64,000 nucleotides of DNA, taken from contig CM041115.1 of assembly GCA_023079485.1 (NCBI GenBank), positions 47,458,156-47,522,155 of the forward strand, in the 5' to 3' direction. The notes beneath the pieces are model-generated. The model was not told the origin of the DNA, searched no databases, and saw only the letters and a program-made list of their open reading frames with translations. The translations under genes and the position numbers were made by a program. Every line of letters starts with the position of its first letter. Position 1 is the stretch's first letter. Shown here piece after piece: positions 1 through 11,117 of the stretch. Source of the stretch: Archilochus colubris. Lineage: Eukaryota > Chordata > Aves > Apodiformes > Trochilidae.

Positions 1-2
1 TG

Positions 3-89
3 ATGCTCACTCGGGCTTCAGCCGGAGCTCACTCCGTCTTTTGCCCAGGCAGAGCAGGTTGCACAGATCGAGGCGGTGTGAGCGTCTAG
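3..89 (+). promoter_or_regulatory. Candidate upstream ORF 1 in SV2C leader
   Basis: ATG at 3 opens 28 codons and closes with TAG at 87-89, wholly inside the putative first exon. If the transcript starts far enough upstream, this ORF would be met before the SV2C start codon and could lower its translation. The peptide resembles nothing I recognise. The claim depends on this really being exon 1. Confidence 0.25.
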
Positions 90-185
90 TCTCTGCTTTT
101 GAAGCTGACTGGCATATTAAGGCTGGCAGAACTTTTGCACGCTAGGGGGGAAGAAACCGGGAGTATTCAGGTTCGCAGACGCCAG

Positions 186-219
186 ATGTTTGAAGAAAAC
201 AAGCTTGCAGATAACAGCG
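186..219 (+). promoter_or_regulatory. Candidate upstream ORF 2, completed by splicing
   Basis: ATG at 186 opens 11 codons plus one base up to the donor at 219/220. Joined to the exon at 28768, the split codon becomes GGT and is followed at once by TGA (28770-28772). This would be a 12-residue upstream ORF ending about 94 bases before the SV2C ATG. The start context is weak (C at -3, T at +4). Confidence 0.25.
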
Positions 220-3200
220 GTAAGGATCCCGAGGAAAATAAAAGGTGCAAGAAGGGTATCGAGATTCCATCTCCTCAGGGAACCGGCACTTTGTAAGATG
301 TGTGTAGAAGGGAATAGGCAGGGTTACAGATCCTGCAATAAGAAAAAAAAAAAATTCAGAGGTTTTGAAATTACATTGCTTTTCTCACTGTAGGTTGCCT
401 TCAGGGATTATAACTCACATTAGCTGTCTTGAGAGAACAGTTCAGCATTCATGATGCATAAGAGGGAGAAGGGATTCCCTTTCTTAGAGCTTCAGACTTC
501 GCCAAAACATACTAACTTACTGCTTTCCTCATGCTTTGAGTGTTCAGATCCTGAGATGCCTTTGCAAGTGTATAGAAAGGGAAGCCTGTAGAAATCACAG
601 CGGGGAAAATTACAGTTTGAGACCTGTGGTTAGGAAAAGCCATGGGATGGTGAGGTTTTTTTGAGGCAATCTCAATCTAACTTAGAGAAGGTGGCAGAGC
701 AGATGAGCCCAAGGGATGCCAAGAAGCAGAGGATCTGGTCTGGCAGTCCTGAATGGAAGCAAGACACCCCAGGGACCTGAGAGATGGGTGACACGGGGGT
801 AACTGTGCATGGAGGTCACTGATGAGTCTTGGAAACCTAATTCTGCAAAGCACTGTTGGATCATTGTGAGTGGGGGGCGAGGGTGGGAGATGAGTCATGA
901 TGGCTGGGGTGGCCACGGCACATCTGTACAGAGCAGGGGGGCCGAGGAGAGAAGGAATATGTGAAGAAGAAGCATAATAAAGAGAGGCGGAGAGGAGGGA
1001 GATTGTCTCATCGAAAGATTCTAAGATCATCCAGAAGATCCTCTGTGATTGATAGTAGCTTGCTTTCCTTCCTACAAAAGGTTAGGAGGCTGATGAGTGT
1101 ACCTCTGGTAGAGGGGGGGGGGGATGAGTGGGTGAGGGGGCGGTGGATTGCAGAGGTTAGTACAGCAAAAAGGGAAACCTACTCAGACAAACACAATTGG
1201 TACTGCTGGTACTTGGGCTGCATTGCACTGCAGTGCAGGGAGCTCACAGCAACTTCTGCCTTAGGAGAGAGAGGGAGATGCTGAATAGGTCCGTAGAGAT
1301 GGCACACAAACAATGCCAACAATTGCTGCTTTGTGAGGGAATTGTGGATAGAACTGGAAGAAGAGCTGTAAGGAGATTTTTGAAGGAAAATCCTGATAAG
1401 TTTGCAATTCACAAAGGATTTTATATTTAAAAAAAAAAAACCACAAAAAAAAAAACCCCAAAAAAACCCAAAACCCAAAAAACCCCACAACACCCAAATC
1501 AAATAAAGTTCTCTAATTAGATAATTGTAAGTGGTATAATTTAGTTCGAAGTTGTTATCCTCTGAATATTCTAGGGGAAAAAGCCTTGTTTTAACTATGC
1601 CATATGTCCTCCTGAATTATTGAAGTTTTACAGTGGATCTCCTTTTTATGGATGGAGATCCCAGTGGGAATGAAAACTAGCTTTATAATGTTTTGTGCAA
1701 TATTCATAGTTTTTCCCTGCATTTTCATTGGAAGAAGGCACCCTGTCGATTTCTTCCTCTTTACCTAGCCATTTTCTGCAGTTCTATTGAATGATACCAT
1801 GCATTAAATCTCAGTGGTTTGGTGCTTATTTTATTTATTTTTTACGTTATGAGAGTGAGAAGCATTGCTTTTCTGTATTCAAGGAAATGTGGAATTTGCT
1901 AAAATATAATCACAGTAATCTCCAAGTAGACTTTTTTAATACTTGGAGGAAAGCTTTGCAGAGGCCAAATGTTGACAAAAAGACAGTCTGTCAATTAAAA
2001 TTATTGACACACATTTAGTCTCCAGACATCTTAAAATACTGTTCAAAGAAAAAGAAGAAACAATTGTTTAATGTCTGTATTTCTGAAGCTGTATTCCTAC
2101 ATCTTATTCAGTCAAAATGACCCCGGATATCAGTGGTACAGAATCGACAAAGACTTTCTCTTATGGCAACTTGATGTAAAATAACATGTCATTCTGGTAG
2201 AAAGCATTTGTATTTGGCTAGGTGAGATCAAACCAAGTGTTTTCTGATGATATATTTAAAAAATCCAATTAATTTTTAATAATAGGAAAGCAAAGGTGTT
2301 AGTTTTTTCTCTCAGTTCTGAGCAACATGCAAGAAAGATGTTCGCAACAAAGGAAAACTACACGAAGCATTAATTTGCAAAACATGGTGTTACCTCAGGT
2401 GACAATATGAAACGTTTACTGGGTTTATAGGTGCCTGAGCATGTAAGCTTGCACAAGTTGCTCTCAGTAATGGCGGATTCCAAATTAATTTTTAAAATTA
2501 TGCGCTCTTAAGCACTGAGGACAAATGTTTATCCACAGTGATTCTGATTGTCCCTGAAGATTTCAGTGGGGAGCAGAGTGAATCCAGATAAATCATTATC
2601 CAGGGGAGTTTGTATAAAACAGTATTAATTTAGATATTTCACATCCTCAATTATATAGAAGTTGTTCATATGTCACAGGCAGGCCAATTGGGTTGTATAT
2701 TGCTGTGAATTTTTGCAACCCGTATGCATCACAGGGTGCATATCAATGCTTGTTTAAACAAAAGCTCATAAATTAGATTAAATGTGTTTGCAAACTTGTG
2801 ATAGGAAACACACAGCTGCTGCCACCACCTTCATATTGTGTTGTGCATAACGTTTTTCTATTAAACCAGAATGGAGTCCTTTTTGAAATGATTCAGAAGA
2901 CTGACTTTAGAGCTTGTCTTCTTTTAAGTGTTTGTAAGCAGTTAAATGGAAAATATAATTAAAAATATGTTAAATCTAGTGACATCAGGAAGAAAAAGGT
3001 AGTTACATTTTTATTTTCAATACGCAAACTATTCCCATATTCAATTAAATATGACATATTCTCCAGTAACTATGTTACAAAGCATGACGGGTTTTTTTTC
3101 CAGCAGAATACTGGTTGATAGCTTCACAGACATTTAATTTACTTTTGACTTCTATTGCTATGTGGTTTTTCTAGGGGCAATCTAAGCATGCAAAATATCT

Positions 3201-5596
3201 ATTCTCTTGTAAATATAAATATTGCCAATGTGTGATATGTTTGTCAGGTTTGGTTTAAATTAAAATTTTTATGCCAGTAAGAGATAAATATGTATGCATT
3301 AAATATAACCAAATGCAAATTTCTTTACCTTGATTATAACTGAAGCTGTTGTCCTCTAATTAAAAAAACAAACATAGATGGTAAAGCAACACCGAACACC
3401 TACATTGCTTCCCTGCAGTTCAAATTCACGGTCACTAATAAAAGTTTAAATGTTGCAGATCTAACAATTTCATTGTTATATCAGAACAATATTATTAAGT
3501 TAATACAGTACAATATTATTAAGATATCTTAATGTCCTTTCGTTTTTAAGGGTTTGCCATGCATCAAAAAAACGTAAGAGACCTTCATGGTTAGGAGGGC
3601 ATTTCGTCCAAATATTTCTAATTCAGCTAAAAAGGCACCATATTGAAATGAGCGACACAAACCATGTAATGCACCTGTTTTAGCACATGAGGCATATAGC
3701 ATGGTATTGATCTGAGACTCATGAAAAATATGGTATTGCTGCAGCTTCATGTTTCCTTGCCAGCAGCGAGATTTTTGTGAACATAAAGCAGCATCCCTGT
3801 AGCTGTCTCTCTCCTTCTCAGGTTATTTTTGTGATCATGTCTGTGTGGGTCTAGTTAGGTGCTTTTATGTAGAATGGTAGTCTGTGTCTCACAAGCAAGT
3901 CTAGATTTTTGACTGAAAATCTACATTATGACAAATACAGTTGGTAGCACCATTAGAGCATCTTGTAGGATTTTTTTTCCCTTTAATGATCATGCAGGGT
4001 TTGTATAGGGAATAGCTTCATGAAATACTTAATGGAAGCTAAATATTTAGAAACATGGATAACCATTGAACTGAGCATCGTCTTTGGTTATAGCATTTTA
4101 TGGGGCCTCTAGGTGTTTGAGGGCATAATTTTCATGTCATATGCAGCTGAAGAATAAACTTCCCTTTTTCTTGGAGTAACAGTGCTAATCCTAAGAAACT
4201 GTTTTTTCTACCCTTCCCTCTTCCATGATGGGATTTGCTTTTATCTGAGAATCCCTTCCATTGCTGCAGCCTTACAAGTGAAGCAGTCCTCTGAACTGCT
4301 CCTAAGGCTGAGAAATGCGTGATTCCTTGGAGCAGCACTTCCAGCTGGAAGTCACTGCTCTCTATACATGTAGCTTTTTGTTATTTCTCCTTTATCTGTG
4401 TGGATTCTTGAAATCTTTCCACTTGGACAGCTGATGGCATACCTCACGTTCTTGCTGCCTGTAAAAATAGGACAAAATACATCTATATTTTCAGTAAAAA
4501 GGAATACACTTGAAAATTTCATCACAAAATATATCCAAGCACCAAAGGGTGAAGATAAGATCAGCAGTGTGTTCTTTCCATTTCCTGATCATGTTGAAAG
4601 CTCTCTGCAGTGCACTTGTGATATCTTTCTTGTACAGGTATGAAGGCACCAGATAATACTTGGCGTTTTACTTGTCTCAAGACAACAAAATAAATTTTGT
4701 GATATCAACCATGGAGGATCCTCATGTGTTGGCTTGTTAGAGCTTTTGGAGGGGATTTATGAATTTGTGAATAATTGGGGTGCTTCTGCAGAAATCATAT
4801 GAGGCTGGTCCTGAAAAGAAAGGTAAGACCATGTTATCATGGTCTTGTATGGTCAAGAAGATGCATATTCTTGATTTTACAGAGATCACATCCTCTTAGT
4901 TTTTACTGGGATGAATTTGAGCTGGGTTTGATCAACAAGTTAAAAGAAGATAGTTCTTAGAACGGTAGGTGAAGATACCAAATGCTAACATTTGACATAT
5001 CTTGGCCTCCTATTTGTCATATTAGTACATAACTGTGCAATTGAGAGAGGCTTTTGCTTTTGAACAGTATTCTTCTTTGTGTCTAGACAGAACTGAACTC
5101 ACTGCTTCTCTTCATGTGTAGCTGATGCACAGACTGCCACTGACACTGGGTTAATTTACCCCTTTTAACACCTTTTTGCAGCATTTGAAGCACCTTATTT
5201 TCAAATAACTCAACTGTTACTTCCTTTAGGCTTTGCTTAACACAGCAATTTCTGGCAATAGAGGAAAATACACTTAATGATGTAAGGCATATAGCTAACA
5301 AACTCATTACTGTGTCTGAAGATCTCATAAGGGTTTGAGGAAAAAAAAAGTATTAAGGCTTGTGGAAGTCTCAGCTATGCAGTCTGTCTTTCCCTTGGTT
5401 TGCCATCTCATCATTGACTCCAGTATACTGTAGACATAATGAAGACATTTAAATAACTAGTTCTGTTGCAATCTAGTACAGTAGTAGTATTCTCTGAGAA
5501 ACCACTGACATGCTTAAAATAATCCTACAGTGTGGACCATGATGCAGCCAGATTTTCCTCCATTCAAAGCTAACTAGTTTAAAACTTGCAAGAAGG
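220..5596. other. Intronic sequence without recognised genes
   Basis: AT-rich and non-coding. It holds a run of ten G residues near 1112 and an A/C-rich low-complexity tract at 1429-1497. About 2400-3330 is evenly AT-rich and repeat-free and could contain conserved non-coding elements, but sequence alone cannot show that. The short open frames here have no recognisable protein content. Confidence 0.6.
1429..1497. repeat. A/C-rich low-complexity tract
   Basis: A run of twelve A residues is followed by alternating A-blocks and C-blocks for about 70 bases. It is simple sequence. The apparent Phe/Trp/Gly-rich open frame on the opposite strand is an artefact of it. Confidence 0.9.
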
Positions 5597-5955
5597 TTTC
5601 TGAATCTTCTGGAAGGGACAAGGATTCTTGAAGTCATTTCATCCAGCCCCCATGTAAAAGCAGGGCCAACTTTTATAATTAGCTCAGGTTGCTCAGGGCC
5701 TTGCCCAGTAAAAGTCTGAATATGTCCAAGTATGGGCATCCTAAAATGTCTCTGTACAATCATTCCCATGCTTCACTGGCTGCATCATGTATTTCTTCCT
5801 TACACTTAGTTGTTGGTAAGGGTGGCAAAATTGGACATACTGGACTAGATCTAGCTTCACAAGCAAAGGGGAACAATTACTGCAGGTCAAACTCTTGCTA
5901 ATGCATCCAGGATGTGGTTGGCTTTCATTACCACAGGGAGCACTGTAGTGTATAG
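5597..5955 (-). mobile_element. Old CR1 LINE fragment (3' region)
   Basis: Read on the minus strand this is a diverged CR1 3' end. The plus strand shows the familiar CR1 blocks: a GGAAGGGACA-like segment, 'cagccccc', 'agcagggccaac', 'aggttgctcagggcc', and further right 'catccaggatg..gttggcttt'. The terminal octamer repeats are no longer recognisable. Divergence is high and the copy is non-functional. Confidence 0.75.
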
Positions 5956-6617
5956 CAGCATAAATTAAAATGTTATCTCTTTGCCATACTGGTGTTTGTA
6001 TGAAGACCCTGATTTTTCTCCTAGAAAAAATCCCCTTATCTCTTAGAAAAATGTTATTGTGCACGATTTTTTAAGTGTAGCAATCTGTGAAAAATATTTT
6101 GAAACATGAGCGCTTACAAACAGCATGAAGATAAGTGTCAGATCAAGTATTTTGTAGGGGCTGAATTGTCAGTCAATGAAGATTTCTTCCAAAGGTGTCT
6201 TTACCTCAGTTGTGAGAGGAAGGTCACCACAGATTATTACCAGGTTAGGTCCTGGGACACCTCACTGTAATTCAAATGAGGTGAATGAAATTGCATTCAA
6301 TTTGGATTTGGCTAGAATCTTTAAGTATAGAGGTTTTCTTGGAAAAAAAGGTGGTGTAATTAACTGATCTTTTTTCTCTGATAATTATTTTATCTATGAT
6401 TTTAAATAGTCTTAACTACCGTGATAAATAATTAAGCACTTGACCAGGAAATGTATATCTTTCTAAAATTCCACCTAGGTAGAGGTAAGTAAAACTTGTA
6501 TTTAAATAGAACCTACATGATTAGCCTTGGTAGATAATAGCATGTTAGCTAGCATGAACAAATTCAGATGGATGTGTTTATTGGTACCACAAATAAAAAA
6601 AACCCCATGCCTTCATG

Positions 6618-6647
6618 TGACTTCTGCTTTTGTGACTTCTGCTTTTG
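6618..6647. repeat. Perfect 15-bp tandem duplication
   Basis: TGACTTCTGCTTTTG occurs twice head to tail (6618-6632 and 6633-6647). This looks like a simple slippage duplication. Confidence 0.95.
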
Positions 6648-7649
6648 TAGCTGTTCATAATACCTAAAATGACTAAAGTAGGAAATGACCAAGGAAACAA
6701 TATTTTTAAAATAATCACAATCCTTTTGCCATACATCTTATGCATTACACATTATTTTACATATAGCTGCTCTGACAGATTTCTCCCATGTATCTTGTAA
6801 CTTAAAAGGGTTGCACACTCACATGGATTTGAAGTAGAAACAGAAGAAGTGGAGCATGAAAAAACAAAGCTACATATATTGTGGTAGTAATTTCATTAAA
6901 AAATAATAGGAAATCAATTGTATATCTGCAATAACTTTTTCATACTTTTTAGAAACAGAATGTTCTAGTTGATGGCACCCCTTTAGTTCCATTTGTCATC
7001 ATAGTCTCATCTACCCTCATTAGAATTCATGAACTGTTGCTCCTAACAGTTTCATAGCTTCATGTCATATTCAGAACAAACCTTTTCCTTATAGCCCAAT
7101 CTCTCTGTGGTATGACTCAACTGAAAAATAAATGCTTTGCAGTACTCCCATTTTTAATTGTTAGTATAAAAAAATGCAAACGAGAAAAGCTACTTGGTTT
7201 TGTAAGTGTATATACATAGTGTGTAAAGAAAAGAAAAATATCAAACCAAATCACAATCTGTTTTTAAAAAATATATATCTCCTATAAGTGTACAAAATTC
7301 AGATTCCTAAGTGAGTTAGTTCACTACATTTGCCTATAGGGGCTATAGTCCCCTATGGGCAGGAGCTACTCTACACTTACAGTGCATTCTTTGGTGTTCT
7401 GACCTATCAAATAGAGTCCTAAGTTTTCCAAGCTGGAAAGACTGATGCAGCAAAAATCCAGCCCACTTACTGGAAAAACTAAAAACCTTGTATGCTAGTC
7501 CTCTTCTTACCATAAAATGAATTATTGGGAAAAAAAAAAAAACCAAAACCCCACACAATAACATGGACATGGAAAAGTAAAGATGTTTTTCCTAGAAAAC
7601 ACAAGAAGCGATATAAATGTTAGACAATGTATAGGAACATTTGGGAATT

Positions 7650-7693
7650 TTCTGCTAAATTTAATTAGCAGAAATTCTGCTAAATTTAATTAG
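7650..7693. repeat. 19-bp direct repeat with near-palindromic core
   Basis: TTCTGCTAAATTTAATTAG is present at 7650-7668 and 7675-7693 (period 25). The unit with its flank, CTGCTAAATTTAATTAGCAG, is a near-palindrome, so the region can form alternative hairpins. Confidence 0.9.
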
Positions 7694-8657
7694 TTTAATT
7701 TTTGTTTCTTACAATAAAATTCCCTGTTCAGTTCATGTCTGAATTTGGGAGAGTTCAAGCATTGTCAACCTCTTAAAATCCCTCCTCAGTACATGATACT
7801 AAGCTACTGAAGCTAAGGTATCATTCTGTGGTATAGGTGCACTCCTCAGACTTTGAATCTATAACCAGAAATATTTAGGCCCACTTTTATTATCATAAAT
7901 ATTATGTCCTGACTTTTGGAGACATAATCCAGTTGGATGCAGTAGTTTGCTGAATTAGAAAAGCAATGAAGACATCAGTCCTTGTTCACTTTGAACAACC
8001 AAACAATTGTGAACTCCAGAGATTAAAAGATAATGTCATCAGGGTGGCTCTGCGTATTTGCTCAGAAAAAAATAAAAGGTTGGGAAAAAAAATCCAAATG
8101 CTAACCATTGGTCCAAACATATTTTAGAAAACAGATGTTTAGAAAATGTGTGTTAATTGCATAAAACAAGTTCCTGTCAAAGGCTATTATTTACTGGGTC
8201 CTATATGGAACAGAGTAAAACTTGTTCCTGATTTACAAACTTAAATAGCTAAAATAAAAACAAATTAAACCCAAACATCTTGTATAGTATTTGCTGGAGT
8301 CATGGCTTGAACTGTCTGTCCATGACCATGTCTGTTCAAAGAGATATTAGCAATCCAAGATGTGGCACAGTAGTAATCTAGAGGCAACCCTAATTTTTTG
8401 GTACTGGACATTTTGCCTTCTCAAGGCAGTTTTGTCTGGGAAGCTGCTTGTTTTGGGTGTGCTTCCTTTGCAGAAATAAAGAGACTCCTGGAAATTCTCT
8501 TTCAGTTCACATTTGTTCAATGCCTAAGTGAGTTTTTAAAATCTGTTTTTAAATAGCATTGTGGTTTGGATTACAAATCTTGAAAACCCAATAAAAGTAA
8601 GCCAGCAAAAAGAAAATACTGAGGTTTTCTCTGGGTCATCTTTTGACTGAAATGATT

Positions 8658-8925
8658 AGAATCATAGAATCATCCTGGCTGGAAAGGACCTTCAAGATCA
8701 TCAAGTTCAGTTGTCGGTCCAACACCACATTAACCACTAAATCATCTCTTGAAGCACCACATCTACCTGTTATTTGAATACCCCCAGGGCTGGCAACTCC
8801 ACCACCTCCCTGGGCAACATATTCCAATGCTTCATGACTCTTTTGGTGAAGAAATTTTTTTCCTACTATCTAATCTGGACCTCCCCTGGTACAACTTGAA
8901 CCCATTACCCGTTGTCCTAGATTCA
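8658..8925 (-). mobile_element. CR1 LINE 3' fragment
   Basis: On the plus strand it begins AGAATCATAGAATCATCCTGGC, cut here to the recognisable octamer end, and continues with the CR1 blocks 'aaaggacctt', 'caccaccTCCCTGGGCA' and 'TTCCAATGCTTCATGACTCTTTTGGTGAAGA' in diverged form. It is the last ~270 bases of a 5'-truncated CR1 inserted antisense to SV2C. Coding capacity is lost. Confidence 0.85.
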
Positions 8926-9529
8926 GGACCTACTCAAGACTAACCCATTCTGAATGCTTTCCTCTGTTGTGTTAAAGCCATTCTGTCATTCTACTTAATA
9001 ATTTAGTAGATGGGAAAGTGTTTTTCCTGGTGGGTTAGGTATCTCTGAGAAGAAGAAGAAAAAAAAATCTGGAGAAATTTGCTGGCTTGCTAATTTCTGT
9101 ATTACAGTAGCAAATCAGTATGGTGACTTCCTGCTCTGTAGTCCAAAGGAAGAAAATCTATTTTTTAGTACTGGGGAAAGTATTGCAAATGACCCTTCTT
9201 TCCATCTGTTGGTGGTATGACTGCTGTCTAAAGTAAATATTTCTTGTAGAAATGACCTAAACGTCTTTTTACTGTTTATATTTGCTGAAATATGAGTAAC
9301 TCGAGGGCATGACCTGAAATGTGTGTAATATCCGATTTTAAGGGATGTGTGTTATTCTGGTAGGCATAGGGAGCAAATGTTACAGACTTCCCTAGTGCTT
9401 AATCCCTGTACAATCTTTCAGAATAGAGCACCTAAAGTCTCCACCCTGTGAAGAAAGACCCTGGCAGTCTAGCAAGTAGTTGGAACACATGATGCATAAG
9501 GAGGGGCTGTCACTTTGCTCAGCTGGAAA

Positions 9530-9846
9530 GAGAAGGCCAAAGGAAGATAGGGAATCTTATTGCTGTCTTTCATCATCTAATGAGTGATTAGAAAGAAGAT
9601 GGAGTCAAGAAAGGTAATGGGAATAGTATCACAATAGAAGAAAGACATTCTTCACTGTGAGAGTGGTGATATATTAGAGGTACATAGGAATTCTGTGGCT
9701 ATTCTGTCCTTGTAAGTGCTCAAAACTTTCCTGGACATGGCCCTGGAGAGCCCGATCCAATTTTGAGGCTAACCTGGCTCTCAGCGACGGCTGGAGTAGA
9801 AGACCTCCAGGAGTCCCTTCACACCTTTGTATTCTGTAATTCTAAT
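9530..9846 (+). mobile_element. Old CR1 LINE 3' fragment, sense orientation
   Basis: Recognisable CR1 3' blocks in plus orientation are 'attgctgtctt', 'agaaagacattcttcactgtgag' in diverged form, 'tggacatggccctggaga', 'gaagacctccaggagtccctt', and a closing 'tattctgtaattctaatga' that echoes the terminal octamers. It is highly diverged. It lies immediately left of, and in opposite orientation to, the young CR1 at 9873. Confidence 0.65.
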
Positions 9847-9872
9847 GATATGATAATTTATTGCAATTAGAT

Positions 9873-11117
9873 TCATAGAATCATAGAATAGGCTGGGTTG
9901 AAAGGGACCTCAGAGATCATCGAGTCCAACCCTTGATCAACTACCGCCACAGTCACTAGACTATGGCACTGAGTGCCATATCGAGTCGCTTTTTAAATGT
10001 CTCCAGGGACGAAGAGTCCACCACCTCCCCAGGCAGCCCGTTCCAATGTCTGATCACCCTTTCCGTGAAAAAAATTCTTTCTAATATCCAATCTGAACTT
10101 CCCCCGGCACAATTTAAGACCATGCCCTCTTGTCTTATTGAGAGTTGCCTGGGAAAAGAGACCAACCCCCGACTGGCTCCATCCTCCTTTCAGGTAGTTG
10201 TAGAGAGCAATGAGGTCTCCCCTGAGCCTCCTCTTCTTCAGGCTGAACACCCCCAGCTCCCTCAGCCTCTCCTCATAGGATCTGTGTTCGAGTCCCTTCA
10301 CCAGCTTGGTTGCCCTCCTTTGGACCTGTTCGAGGACCTCGATATCCTTCCTGAACTGAGGGGCCCAGAACTGAACACAGTACTCAAGGTGTGGCCTCAC
10401 CAGGGCTGAATATAGGGGCAAAATCCCTTCCTTGGACCTGCTGGCGACGCTGTTTCTGATACAGGCCAGGATGCCATTGGCCTTCTTGGCCACCTGGGCA
10501 CACTGCTGGCTCATGTTCAGCTTCCTGTCAATCCAGACTCCCAGGTCCCTTTCTGCCTGGCTGCTCTCCAACCACTTTGTCCCCAGCCTGTAGCGCTGCA
10601 TGGGGTTGTTGTGGCCAAAGTGCAGGACCCGGCACTTGGCCGTGTTGAAGCTCATCCCATTGGAGTCAGCCCATCTCTCCAGTCTGTCCAGGTCCCTGTG
10701 CAGAATCCTCCTGCCTTCCAGCTGATCAACACTTCTCCCCAGCTTGGTGTCATCAGCAAACTTGCTGATGATGGACTCAATCCCCTCATCCAAGTCATCA
10801 ATGAAGATATTGAACAGGACTGGGCCCAGCACTGATCCCTGGGGGACACCGCTGGTGACCGGCCGCCAACTGGAAGCAGCCCCATTCAGCACCATTCTCT
10901 GGGCCCGGCCCTCCAGCCAGTTCCTAACCCAGTGCAGAGTACGCTTGTCCAAGCTGTGGGCAGCCAGCTTTCTCAGGAGGATGCTGTGGGAGACGGTGTC
11001 GAAGGCCTTGCTGAAGTCCAGATAGACCACATCCACAGCCTTCCCCAGGCGGGTCACCTGATCATAAAAGGAGATTAAGTTGGTCAGACAGGACCTGCCC
11101 TTCCTAAACCCGATTGT
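9873..11117 (-). mobile_element. Young CR1 LINE, 5'-truncated, RT domain largely intact
   Basis: The element ends (plus-strand left side) with two TCATAGAA octamers at 9873-9888. Minus-strand positions 11057-9993 give an open frame of 354 residues covering most of the reverse transcriptase palm and the thumb/C-terminal region. Visible are motif A ([14 protein letters not shown]), motif B ([17 protein letters not shown]) and the catalytic ADD box (KFADDTKL). The true C-terminus ([17 protein letters not shown]) lies in another frame, so a one-base indel has occurred, most simply in the A7 run at 10068-10074. The endonuclease and RT N-terminal parts are missing through 5' truncation. The intact frame and near identity to the copy at 40215 mark it as one of the youngest insertions here. 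It cannot move by itself. Confidence 0.95.

Larger units (their letters stand above)
1..219 (+). other. SV2C: Probable SV2C non-coding first exon (5' UTR)
   Basis: This stretch is much richer in CpG than the rest of the window (more than ten CpGs in about 220 bases), as expected at the downstream edge of a promoter CpG island. It ends AACAGCG followed by GTAAGG, a strong splice donor at 220. The next convincing exon on the same strand starts at 28768 and carries the SV2C start codon behind a splice acceptor, so an upstream non-coding exon is required. An intron of about 28.5 kb would fit. The exon's 5' end and the promoter lie left of the window. Two upstream ATGs occur, at 3 and 186. I infer exon identity from composition, donor and position; no transcript evidence is available here. 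Confidence 0.45.
5956..8657. other. Intronic sequence without recognised genes
   Basis: AT-rich non-coding sequence with two small local duplications (6618-6647 and 7650-7693) and an A-run near 7530. Nothing else is recognised. Confidence 0.6.

Noticed and set aside
677..1030. 117-codon minus-strand frame
   Set aside because: No recognised protein, and it is next to poly-G and A/C-rich low-complexity sequence.
9963..10409. 148-codon plus-strand frame
   Set aside because: It is the antisense shadow of the young CR1 reverse transcriptase.
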